8,495 nt of DNA from Oligoflexales bacterium (GTDB lineage: Bacteria; Bdellovibrionota; Oligoflexia; Oligoflexales; Oligoflexaceae): contig JADFZC010000094.1 of NCBI GenBank assembly GCA_015232735.1, forward strand, positions 1-8,495, in the 5' to 3' direction. A program made the translations under genes and the position numbers. This document shows positions 1 through 6,176 of this stretch, one piece after another. The stretch's first letter is position 1, and every line of letters starts with the position of its first letter. The notes beneath the pieces are model-generated. The model was not told the DNA's origin. It searched no databases and saw only the letters and a list, made by a program, of their open reading frames with translations.

Positions 1-1341
1 GAATTAAGATCCCTGAAAAAAGTCATAAATTCAAAGGATCAACTTTTGATATACCTTTCTGCTCATGGAACTTTGGGGCTAGGCAGAAAGGGTGAGCTTG
101 AAAAAATTACAGTCCTTCATGACACGCAAAAGGACAGGCTTCAGGCGACAGGGCTGAGACACGGAGACCTTTATCGCGAACTCGGGGAGATCAAAGCCTC
201 CAGAATATTGCTGATACTTGCAACCTGCCATTCGGGGCTTGGCAAATCCAAGGTAAAGGAGGAGGTCCAGCAGCTTCTGGCCGGTTCAAAGGGAACGCAG
301 GAAAAACTGGCTGAAGAGTCTGAGAGCCTGCTTGTGCTTTCCGCATCAGCGCATGGCGAGACAGCAAGGGAGGACGACAGGCTGAAGGGAGATATCTATA
401 CCCATTTTTTTATCCAGGGTCTTTCGACCTATGACCGAAACCAGGACGGCGCCTACAGCGCCCTGGAAGCTCACGATTACGCCCTGGTAAAAACATATGA
501 ATACACAGGAGGCAGGCAGCGGCCCACGGCCGAAATCAGAATGATAGGGTCCGGCGACATTGTTTTGAGAGGGCATAAGCAGAAAGACGGACTTCCGGTT
601 CTTCAGGCCTACAATCCCTCTTTTCAGGGGATAAGGCTTCAGGTGGAGGGCGGTGAAAAAGGGGTGTTGCCGCTTGCTTTTCCGCTGAAGGCTGGCCGCA
701 ATAAAATTTCAATATTTACGGCTGAAGAATCAAAACCTGTCAACAGCTTTACCGTAAAAGCGAAAAGCGGGGATGTCATTGAACTTGACCGGCTGATTAT
801 GGGACCGCCACTTAGCGCAGGACTTTCATTTTACCAGACAAGGTGGCTGTCGGCCAGATACCGCGAGCTTACAGGGAACCCGTATGTAACTACCGCAAGG
901 CATGATGGAACATACCACTTCAATGAGTTCAGCCTCGGCCTTGTATTGGATATCTCCTCGGGAAAAAAACATTTGGTACGGAAAAATCTTGAGGCATCCT
1001 TCGGCAACGGGGTGGGTTTTGGCTTGGCGGCTGGGTACAGCCGCCATTTTCTCGGCGGAACGGCTTTGACGTTTGAGCTTCTGGGGATGCAGGAGGAACT
1101 TGAGATCGAATTCAGGGATCTTGTCACAGGTGAAAGCCTGAAATTCAAGGACCGGAGCTTCTCCTATGGCTACCAGGCAAGTGCCGGCTATCCCCTGGGC
1201 GGAATGTTTGAAGCCCGGCTTATGGCACAGCAGAAATGGAGCGGGTTTGACTTCGGTGAGGCAGGCTCGGTGAACAGCGGCAGCTTTTCGATTGGAGCAG
1301 GCATCAGGATGCGTTTCGGCGGATACGGGAGGAGATTATGA
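1..1341 (+). CDS. Caspase-like (C14) protease fused to a putative outer-membrane beta-barrel, 5' end missing
   Basis: The frame is open to the left edge (446 residues visible), so the true start, signal peptide and first part of the caspase fold lie outside; the TTG at 46 is internal. Visible residues about 1-190 resemble a peptidase C14/metacaspase-type domain. The His is in LIYLSAHG (residue 22) and the Cys in LATCHSG (residue 76), the usual His/Cys dyad. A conserved-looking LSASAHGETA segment follows, then an EF-hand-like loop DRNQDGAYSALE (residues 145-156). Residues about 200-265 look like a small beta-rich linker domain. From about 271 to the end, alternating polar/hydrophobic strands with many Gly and aromatic residues, ending in SIGAGIRMRFGG, suggest a small (perhaps eight-stranded) outer-membrane barrel. 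Its stop overlaps the next start. The caspase call is fairly firm; the barrel is an inference from strand pattern. Substrate and role are unknown. Confidence 0.8.
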   Translation, partial: ELRSLKKVINSKDQLLIYLSAHGTLGLGRKGELEKITVLHDTQKDRLQATGLRHGDLYRELGEIKASRILLILATCHSGLGKSKVKEEVQQLLAGSKGTQEKLAEESESLLVLSASAHGETAREDDRLKGDIYTHFFIQGLSTYDRNQDGAYSALEAHDYALVKTYEYTGGRQRPTAEIRMIGSGDIVLRGHKQKDGLPVLQAYNPSFQGIRLQVEGGEKGVLPLAFPLKAGRNKISIFTAEESKPVNSFTVKAKSGDVIELDRLIMGPPLSAGLSFYQTRWLSARYRELTGNPYVTTARHDGTYHFNEFSLGLVLDISSGKKHLVRKNLEASFGNGVGFGLAAGYSRHFLGGTALTFELLGMQEELEIEFRDLVTGESLKFKDRSFSYGYQASAGYPLGGMFEARLMAQQKWSGFDFGEAGSVNSGSFSIGAGIRMRFGGYGRRL

Positions 1342-2576
1342 GAATAATCATTTTTTTATTGCTGATCGCAGGATGCAGCGACAAAGCTTCATTCAAGAAT
1401 AAAGAAGCAAAAAATGAATTCCTGCCCCAGGAAAGCCCGATCAAACTTGTAGGATTTACCAGGTCGCTCATTGAACCGCAAAAAAGGTTTATGGGATATG
1501 GCAGAAACGCAGGCAGGGTGAGCGTGATCGATCCTGCTCAGGAAAGAGAAACAGAAGCTTTTCAAATAGATGTTGATTACGATGAGGCCACCCCGCTTGA
1601 CAGCTTTGAGGGTCTGGCCCTGTTTTCCCAAAATGAGCTGATGGTGATCTCAAAAGGAGTCCGGAGGTCCTTCAGTCTGTCGCCGTGGAGCCACTGGGGC
1701 AAGGCCGTTTCCGCCGCCGCGCTTGGTTTCAGTCATGAAAATGGATGTCAATTCAAGCTTGTCAGAAACAGGGGCAGCGGCCTATGGCAGGAGAGGGATT
1801 TTGTCACGCCATGGCCGTGCAGCCCGGAAAATCACAAGCAGCTGGTTACCCTTATAAGTGATGACGGGAGAAAGATCGTTGCGCTTACGCCGGAAACAGG
1901 ATCCTATGCGGTCTATGCGGCACAGGATTCAGCCGGGGACGTATCAGGGCCCGTTTTAACCTGTGATGGCGGCACTATCGATAATGCGATTTGGAGTGCG
2001 GCATATTTTGACGGAGAAACGGACACTCTGATCCTGGGCAATGCAAATGGCGTTCTGGCACGAATCAGCGTAAACTCCACACTTTCATGCCAGTCTCAAA
2101 GCAGCTGGTCCATCTACCCGCCGCAGGTTCCAAAAAAAGTCCTTTCCATAGGCAAAACGGCGTCGAATGAACTGGCTGCGACCTTTGCAAACGGGGATCT
2201 TTTGCTTTTTTCACATGCGCCGAATCTGTCTCCGATACAGAGTTTTTCTGATATTTGCGAAAATCCGGTTTATCCTGTTGGAATGGCAGGCGGACGAATC
2301 GCCTTGATATGTCTTTCGGGGATGAAAAGAGGAACGGAAATATATCAGGACAGCTACTTTTCCGCGTCTCTTTCCATCTACGACCGTGAAAAGTCGGCCA
2401 TGACCCTCTCATGGCCTGTCACTCCGGACAACATCGCCGGAGCCGCGATTGACCAGGCTGCCTTGAAAATATATATTCTCAGGGACAGCAGCATCGGGGT
2501 GCTTGATGTCATAGACGCAAAAACAGGCGAAGCCAGGACACGCAAAGGGATTTTTCTTTATAATATATTGAAATAA
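1338..2576 (+). CDS. Outer-membrane-type lipoprotein with propeller-like repeats, unknown function
   Basis: The 412-residue product begins MRIIIFLLLIAGCSDK, a short hydrophobic signal ending in a lipobox with Cys13 as the lipidated residue. Ser at +2 would favour the outer membrane under the Lol rule known from enterobacteria. The ATG overlaps the upstream TGA (ATGA) and follows a strong GGGAGGAG ribosome site at 1327-1334, so the two genes are probably translationally coupled. The mature part has no membrane segment. It shows recurring beta-strand units such as GRVSVIDPAQ, ASLSIYDREK and IGVLDVIDAK, which suggest a beta-propeller (WD40/YVTN-like). There are six further Cys (137, 161, 209, 251, 307, 325), an even number compatible with disulfides in the periplasm or on the surface. 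I see no catalytic motif. The likely role, as a partner or substrate-binding subunit of the caspase-barrel protein, is inferred from coupling only. Confidence 0.8.
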   Translation: MRIIIFLLLIAGCSDKASFKNKEAKNEFLPQESPIKLVGFTRSLIEPQKRFMGYGRNAGRVSVIDPAQERETEAFQIDVDYDEATPLDSFEGLALFSQNELMVISKGVRRSFSLSPWSHWGKAVSAAALGFSHENGCQFKLVRNRGSGLWQERDFVTPWPCSPENHKQLVTLISDDGRKIVALTPETGSYAVYAAQDSAGDVSGPVLTCDGGTIDNAIWSAAYFDGETDTLILGNANGVLARISVNSTLSCQSQSSWSIYPPQVPKKVLSIGKTASNELAATFANGDLLLFSHAPNLSPIQSFSDICENPVYPVGMAGGRIALICLSGMKRGTEIYQDSYFSASLSIYDREKSAMTLSWPVTPDNIAGAAIDQAALKIYILRDSSIGVLDVIDAKTGEARTRKGIFLYNILK

Positions 2577-2703
2577 CAATAACTGGCATGAAAAAGGACA
2601 GATATTACAATTTAAGCTGTTTTCGGATGAAATCCTATACGCCATATTCAGTTTAGATGTCACGCCTGACTTCGAGTTTGATGTGAGGTATAAGCCATCA
2701 TGA
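2572..2703 (+). pseudogene. Possible 3' remnant of a lost gene, translationally abutting the transferase gene
   Basis: Between the lipoprotein gene and the next gene, one frame is open for 43 codons and reads like protein (for example WHEKGQILQFKLF and DVTPDFEFDVRYKPS). It has no ATG, GTG or TTG start in a sensible place. Its TGA overlaps the ATG at 2700 as ATGA, the typical arrangement for coupled genes. A 43-codon open stretch can arise by chance, so this is a weak call. It could be the tail of a gene cut off when the GC-richer module to the left was joined, a frameshifted tail of the lipoprotein, or spurious. Confidence 0.25.
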
Positions 2704-4601
2704 AAGTCTATAAAAAATTGGCAATTCAATTCGTCATTGTGATGGCTACTTTTTCGGTATTTAGAATATTGCTACTTTCCCTCAATTATTCGAAGTATTT
2801 TTCAGAATTGACAAGTGAGGAAATCGTCTTTTCATTCTTTCTTGGACTGCGATTTGATTTTTCCATAGCATTAACGGTTTTAGCGATTCCCCATATTATG
2901 ATGCTTTTTCCGTTGAAATTCTGTGAAAGAGCATGCTGGCAATCATTATGGAATTATTTGTATCTTGCTGTCTATATGGTTATGTTTCTCTTTCTGACAG
3001 GTGACCTGATATTCTTTGGCTATACCGGAAGACACGTCTTTGACGAGCTTCTGCGTATGGGTAATAATCTCAATTTTTTCTGGGCGGAAATAAGACTCGC
3101 ATATTTTTCAGTGACGGTCCTGTCACTTCTTTTTTTGTTGGTTTTAGCGCTAATTTTCAGGCATTTTTTTATTGGTCTTTCCTATGAAAATCCCAATAGA
3201 CTGGAGATCTTTCTCTTTTTTATACTTTTGAATATTTTTGGAATCAGAGGATCCCTGGCAGAAGCTCCTCTGGGTATCATGTCCGCCTATCTCAGCGGCC
3301 GAGGATCAGCGGGACAATTGACGTTAAATGGGCTGTTTACGGCATGGCACTCCTGCTTCAAAGGGGAAAACACATACTACAAGGTTTATAAAAAGGATGA
3401 GCTAAAGGCGGCTCTCAAGCCGCTTGATATCGCCCCGGACGATGAGCACCCGTTTTATGGAAGAGTAAAAGCCCGAAGCCGGGATTATTTCAACTTGCCA
3501 AAAACGGACAAACCGATAAATATCGTGATCATTGTCCTTGAGAGTTTCGGTTCATATTATGTGGACAGCTTTGGAGGCCATGGATTTGGAGTGACGCCTA
3601 ATCTGGATAAAATAGCCAGAGAGGGCATCATGTTCACCAACTTTTTTGCCCCGGGGTTCTATACCCCTCAAGCTGTTCAATCCATCCTCCTTTCGGTTCC
3701 TTCGATCAAAGATTTAAAAAGTCTGGGGACATGGTTCCATTCTTCCAAAGCCAAAGTCGTGGGAAAAATTTTTCAGGATATGGGTTATGAGACTTTCTTC
3801 GCACAGAGTGATCCCAAGGAATCCCTTCATTTTGATCTTGCTGCAGAGAGCCTTGGGTTTCGACATATCTTTGGAATGAAGGATTATCCTGTCTTGCTGA
3901 ATTATCCCCCACAGCCGGAACCAGTTTCCGGATGGGATTATGAGATGTTCATGTTTATGCTGGAGAGAATGAAGGAGTCGAAAAAGCCATTTTTCACGTT
4001 TATGCTCACCGGTACAACGCATACCCCTTATGCAATACCTCCCAAGCCTCATAACATTTTGCATAGCAGCAATAATGAGACAGGTTTCTTGAATGCCATG
4101 AGTTACACGGATGAGGCAGTCGGTGAATTTTTCAAAAAATCACGGGAGGAATCGTGGTTTAAAAATACACTTTTTTTTATCACTGCTGATCATGCTTATT
4201 TGTATCGAAAATATGATTCAATAGAACAGCACAGGATCCCACTCATTTTGTATTCCCCATATATGATAAAGAAATCCCAAAAATCAAGACTTTCAAGTCA
4301 GCTGGATATTTTGCCGACTATTCTCGACATCGTTGAGTATAAAGATCAGATTTCGACAGCCGGAAGGTCCCTTGCAACAACAAAAGGGGAGCCTTTTGTT
4401 TTCCTGGATGGTTTCTTCGGTCCTCCGGCCATCATAATGAAAGACCACTACCTCAGGTACTTCAATCATGGATACAGGGAATTTTTTTCGATTTCGGGCC
4501 GCGGCTTTCAAGGGGATGATGACAAATTAATTTTGGAAAAGTGTCTGCTTGGGTATTATCAGATCCTTTATGAGTCGTTGCTTGAGAATAAATGGTTTTA
4601 A
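2700..4601 (+). CDS. LtaS/MdoB-family membrane phosphoglycerol-type transferase (sulfatase fold)
   Basis: The 633-residue product has an N-terminal membrane half with about five segments (roughly 8-28, 41-71, 84-108, 131-158, 167-185), a GIRGS motif at 181-185, and then an extracytoplasmic sulfatase-fold domain from about 272. Key residues match the lipoteichoic acid synthase/OpgB (MdoB) family: metal-binding Glu281 in IIVLESFGS, the probable catalytic Thr322 in GFYTPQAVQSILLSVP, His441 in TGTTHTPY, and Asp497-His498 in FFITADHAY. Enzymes of this family move phosphoglycerol, or sometimes phosphoethanolamine, from a phospholipid to an acceptor outside the membrane. In a Gram-negative cell the acceptor is more likely a periplasmic glucan or other glycan than teichoic acid; the substrate cannot be read from sequence. 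The ATG at 2700 is preceded by TGAGGT at 2684-2689. Length is normal for the family. GC content is clearly lower than in the two genes upstream. Confidence 0.92.
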   Translation: MKVYKKLAIQFVIVMATFSVFRILLLSLNYSKYFSELTSEEIVFSFFLGLRFDFSIALTVLAIPHIMMLFPLKFCERACWQSLWNYLYLAVYMVMFLFLTGDLIFFGYTGRHVFDELLRMGNNLNFFWAEIRLAYFSVTVLSLLFLLVLALIFRHFFIGLSYENPNRLEIFLFFILLNIFGIRGSLAEAPLGIMSAYLSGRGSAGQLTLNGLFTAWHSCFKGENTYYKVYKKDELKAALKPLDIAPDDEHPFYGRVKARSRDYFNLPKTDKPINIVIIVLESFGSYYVDSFGGHGFGVTPNLDKIAREGIMFTNFFAPGFYTPQAVQSILLSVPSIKDLKSLGTWFHSSKAKVVGKIFQDMGYETFFAQSDPKESLHFDLAAESLGFRHIFGMKDYPVLLNYPPQPEPVSGWDYEMFMFMLERMKESKKPFFTFMLTGTTHTPYAIPPKPHNILHSSNNETGFLNAMSYTDEAVGEFFKKSREESWFKNTLFFITADHAYLYRKYDSIEQHRIPLILYSPYMIKKSQKSRLSSQLDILPTILDIVEYKDQISTAGRSLATTKGEPFVFLDGFFGPPAIIMKDHYLRYFNHGYREFFSISGRGFQGDDDKLILEKCLLGYYQILYESLLENKWF

Positions 4602-4692
4602 TCATGACTTTTTCTGTCACTATTCATATTTGAAGTCATACAGCAATCGGGATTTTATTGTCCCTGGTTTTATTGGACATATACCTGAAATA

Positions 4693-5298
4693 TCAGCTTT
4701 TACCCTGTGTTGCCGAAATATGCGAGGGATCGCTTTTCTCGATTTTTGCAGAGTCCTTTTTTTCCCGCAGGAGCTTGATTTGATCGGCTACCCTTTGCGC
4801 ATCCAAAAGCGGATCTACGTCGCGCTCGATCCATCGGATATTAAGCTCCGAATCGAGAATGAACGTCCAGCGCCTTGCCATATTTAAAAGTGGCGCTTTC
4901 GCCCCGAAAAGTTCGATCACCCTGCCGTCAGGGTCGGCAAGAAGATCGAATGTCAGATTTTGCTTGGTATGAAATTTTTTAAGGTCTGCGACACTGTCTG
5001 CGCTTATGCCATATACTTCTGCCTGCTGCGAGCGGATTTTCTGAATAGCATCGCGGAAGGCGCAAGCCTGTTTAGTGCAGCCTGGCGTACCGGCCTTCGG
5101 ATAAAAATACAGCACCGTAAAACCTTTTTCCTTGCGAGTAATAAGATCAAAATGATCGCCATTCTGATTGATCGCGGAAAATAACGGCGCCCGTTCACCT
5201 ACGATAAGCATATCTTTCCCCCTTGCTAAGACTGTAAAAAAAAATAATGCACCTGCAAAAGCCACTCCTACAATGGCAACTCTCAAAATCTGCTTCAT
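4693..5298 (-). CDS. bcp: Bcp/PrxQ-type peroxiredoxin with N-terminal signal or membrane anchor
   Basis: The 201-residue AhpC/TSA-family thiol peroxidase reduces hydrogen and organic peroxides with electrons from a thioredoxin-like donor. The peroxidatic Cys74 lies in PKAGTPGCTKQAC with Thr71. Cys79, five residues later, is in the place of the resolving Cys of atypical two-Cys Bcp enzymes. Arg143 in RRWTFILD fits the conserved catalytic Arg. Residues 1-29 contain a long hydrophobic stretch after a Lys/Arg start, so the enzyme is probably exported or anchored facing the periplasm, unlike cytosolic Bcp; no clean signal-peptidase site is evident. The C-terminal 25 residues are charged and polar and look disordered. 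The ATG is supported by AAGGGA at 5305-5310. The gene is convergent with the transferase gene, 91 bases away. A candidate promoter lies at 5371-5400. Confidence 0.92.
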   Translation of the reverse strand: MKQILRVAIVGVAFAGALFFFTVLARGKDMLIVGERAPLFSAINQNGDHFDLITRKEKGFTVLYFYPKAGTPGCTKQACAFRDAIQKIRSQQAEVYGISADSVADLKKFHTKQNLTFDLLADPDGRVIELFGAKAPLLNMARRWTFILDSELNIRWIERDVDPLLDAQRVADQIKLLREKKDSAKIEKSDPSHISATQGKS

Positions 5299-5370
5299 TG
5301 CATTTCCCTTTGCGTTGCTGTTATCATTAAAATCGAAATTCCAGCCACAAGACCGATTTCAATCTGACTT

Positions 5371-5400
5371 ATAATAGCGCTTCGCAAGTTAGAATTGCAA
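5371..5400 (-). promoter_or_regulatory. Candidate sigma-70-type promoter for the peroxiredoxin gene
   Basis: On the minus strand TTGCAA (5400-5395) is separated by 18 bases from TATTAT (5376-5371), a fair match to the -35/-10 consensus. Initiation near 5363 would give a leader of about 65 bases before the ATG at 5298. This was found by eye only. Confidence 0.3.
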
Positions 5401-5416
5401 TCAGTTATAAATATGT

Positions 5417-5439
5417 AGCGATAGTTGATTTCTATCGTT
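5417..5439. repeat. Inverted repeat upstream of the peroxiredoxin promoter
   Basis: CGATAG at 5419-5424 and CTATCG at 5432-5437 form a perfect six-base dyad with a seven-base centre, extendable to eight pairs with one G-T. It lies about 17 bases upstream of the candidate -35 box, where an activator or repressor could bind. A chance hairpin is equally possible. Confidence 0.3.
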
Positions 5440-5506
5440 TATTTCCAATCGATTTGAATTAATATATTGGCATACTTCCCGTCTATTTTTACACATTGCT
5501 GTATTA

Positions 5507-5520
5507 ATTGCCTTGGCAAT
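5507..5520. repeat. Short palindrome ATTGCC-TT-GGCAAT
   Basis: Two perfect six-base arms are separated by TT. The centre is too short to form an RNA hairpin, so if functional it would be a protein-binding site. No gene start lies next to it. Confidence 0.2.
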
Positions 5521-5596
5521 CTGATCTGCTGCTCCACACTGAGAGAGATATGAGTAAATGTACGGATTGACAATTGTGGAATAAGTTTTCTCAGGC

Positions 5597-5626
5597 AGCC
5601 TGAAGCAAGGCTATCAGATAACTGAT
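5597..5626. repeat. Two adjacent small inverted repeats 3' of the small membrane gene
   Basis: AGCCT (5597-5601) pairs with AGGCT (5608-5612), and immediately after it ATCAG (5613-5617) pairs with CTGAT (5622-5626). They lie roughly 60-90 bases downstream of the minus-strand gene's stop. Neither is followed by a T tract in that direction, so a Rho-independent terminator is not well supported. Confidence 0.25.
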
Positions 5627-5687
5627 TGAAAAATAAAATTTGCGTAATTCTATGGATCCATTCAAAAAAGAGATAGTCGATATAATT

Positions 5688-5888
5688 TCAAAAAAACGGA
5701 ATTAGAGAAAAAATTACACCCAAAGAAAGGTTCCATACCAACGATGGGGTGAAGTACCCATAAACCAACAACAGGATACCACAAATAATGAACTTCACAT
5801 TATAAACGAGCTTGCCATGTCTTATATATACCAGACCAATGGCAGAGAAAAACATGATTGAGAAGTAATACAAAAATTTTGTTTCCAT
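5688..5888 (-). CDS. Small hydrophobic membrane protein, two or three membrane segments
   Basis: The 66-residue product is hydrophobic throughout, with likely segments at about 5-21, 31-46 and 50-65. They are separated by a basic turn YIRHGK (21-26) and a YGYFTPSL turn. The pattern of SAIGLVY, then HGK, ICGILLLVYGYF and finally GVIFSLIPFF resembles a family of tiny uncharacterised proteobacterial membrane proteins of similar length. I base that on memory of the pattern, not on a search. ATG at 5888 is preceded by GGGGA at a spacing of about eight bases, a moderate ribosome site. The gene stands alone between two AT-rich gaps. The frame continues open past its TGA for 82 codons, which is odd. 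No function can be assigned. Confidence 0.6.
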   Translation of the reverse strand: METKFLYYFSIMFFSAIGLVYIRHGKLVYNVKFIICGILLLVYGYFTPSLVWNLSLGVIFSLIPFF

Positions 5889-5907
5889 TTACACAATCCC
5901 CATTTTT

Positions 5908-5920
5908 ATGATGTTATCAT
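5908..5920. repeat. Palindrome ATGAT-GTT-ATCAT upstream of the small membrane gene
   Basis: A perfect 5+3+5 dyad lies 20 bases upstream of the minus-strand start at 5888. The position suits an operator in the leader or core promoter, but no clear -35/-10 pair is visible and AT-rich palindromes of this size are common. Confidence 0.2.
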
Positions 5921-5957
5921 GTTTAGATGCTTTTTGATAAATTGATTCTTCTTATAT

Positions 5958-6148
5958 TCAGCCAAATATTTTCTCAAAAAGCTTTTCATATGTACAATTC
6001 GGCTTAACTTTGGCATCCTGCAAACCATAGGTGAATCTGTTTTCCAGGAGGTCTATTCGATACAATTCAGTTGATCGAATTTATCATATTGAAGATTAAT
6101 ACAAAAATTTTCTGTTCTTTTTTTAAGATATTGCATATTTATAGTCAT
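5958..6148 (-). pseudogene. Possible frameshifted small gene on the minus strand
   Basis: One minus frame starts at an ATG at 6148 and runs to a TAG at 6055-6053 (31 residues, beginning MTINMQYLKKRTENF). A second minus frame is open from 6080 to a TGA at 5960-5958 (40 residues, containing LLENRFTYGLQDAKVKPNC and TYEKLFEKIFG). The two overlap at 6055-6080, so one frameshift there would join them into a protein of about 65-70 residues. No ribosome site precedes the ATG and I recognise no family. It is either a decayed gene or coincidence. Confidence 0.2.
6046..6080. repeat. Orphan Shine-Dalgarno-like AGGAGGT followed by a strong hairpin
   Basis: ATTCGAT (6055-6061) and ATCGAAT (6074-6080) are perfect seven-base arms. 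CAA (6063-6065) and TTG (6071-6073) extend the stem to ten pairs with one bulged A and a five-base loop. Just before it on the plus strand is AGGAGGT (6046-6052), with no usable start codon after it. The hairpin sits about 100 bases upstream of the DUF1003 gene. It could be a leader RNA structure, a binding site, or part of a decayed gene. No T tract follows in the plus direction. Confidence 0.35.
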
Positions 6149-6176
6149 CAATTCAGACACAAAGGGTTGAGAGCAG

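Larger units (their letters stand above)
5299..5687. other. 389-base AT-rich intergenic stretch with inverted repeats
   Basis: No convincing protein gene with a start codon is present. The stretch holds a candidate minus-strand promoter for the peroxiredoxin (5371-5400), inverted repeats at 5417-5439, 5507-5520 and 5597-5626, and an 82-codon minus-strand stop-free frame without an ATG (5439-5687). Those items are listed separately. Confidence 0.5.
5439..5687 (-). other. 82-codon stop-free frame directly following the small membrane gene in the same frame
   Basis: Minus-strand reading from 5687 to the TAA at 5441-5439 gives 82 sense codons with no ATG. It lies in exactly the same frame as the upstream small membrane gene, separated only by the TGA at 5690-5688. 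The predicted peptide looks protein-like near its end (for example LSVEQQIRLPRQLIQQC and KIDGKYANILIQIDWK). I recognise no family. It could be a decayed gene, a C-terminal extension reached only by TGA readthrough, or a chance open frame. Confidence 0.2.

Noticed and set aside
46..48. TTG as the start of the caspase-like gene
   Set aside because: The frame is open to the left edge, and starting here would cut into the strand just before the catalytic His, so the gene is simply truncated by the window.
3706..4064. Minus-strand open frames inside the transferase gene
   Set aside because: They lie opposite conserved active-site coding sequence and look like antisense shadows.
4602..4692. Transcription terminator between the convergent transferase and peroxiredoxin genes
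   Set aside because: Only weak four- or five-base stems (GGGA/TCCC, TGTCC/GGACA) are present and no stem is followed by a T tract.
4549..4887. Plus-strand 112-residue open frame
   Set aside because: It overlaps the ends of the transferase and peroxiredoxin genes, both well supported; its peptide resembles no protein.
5401..5496. 31-residue minus-strand open frame beginning MCKNRREVCQYI
   Set aside because: The nearest ribosome-like site is too far away, and it overlaps the other stop-free minus frame; there is no reason to prefer it.
5550..5570. ATG with a good GAGAGAG ribosome site, and TTGACA at 5567
   Set aside because: The frame ends after six codons, all continuations contain stops, and no -10 box lies at the correct distance from TTGACA.
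5652..5705. 17-residue plus-strand open frame beginning MDPFKKEIVDII
   Set aside because: It lacks a ribosome site, is very short and runs antisense into the 3' end of the small membrane gene.
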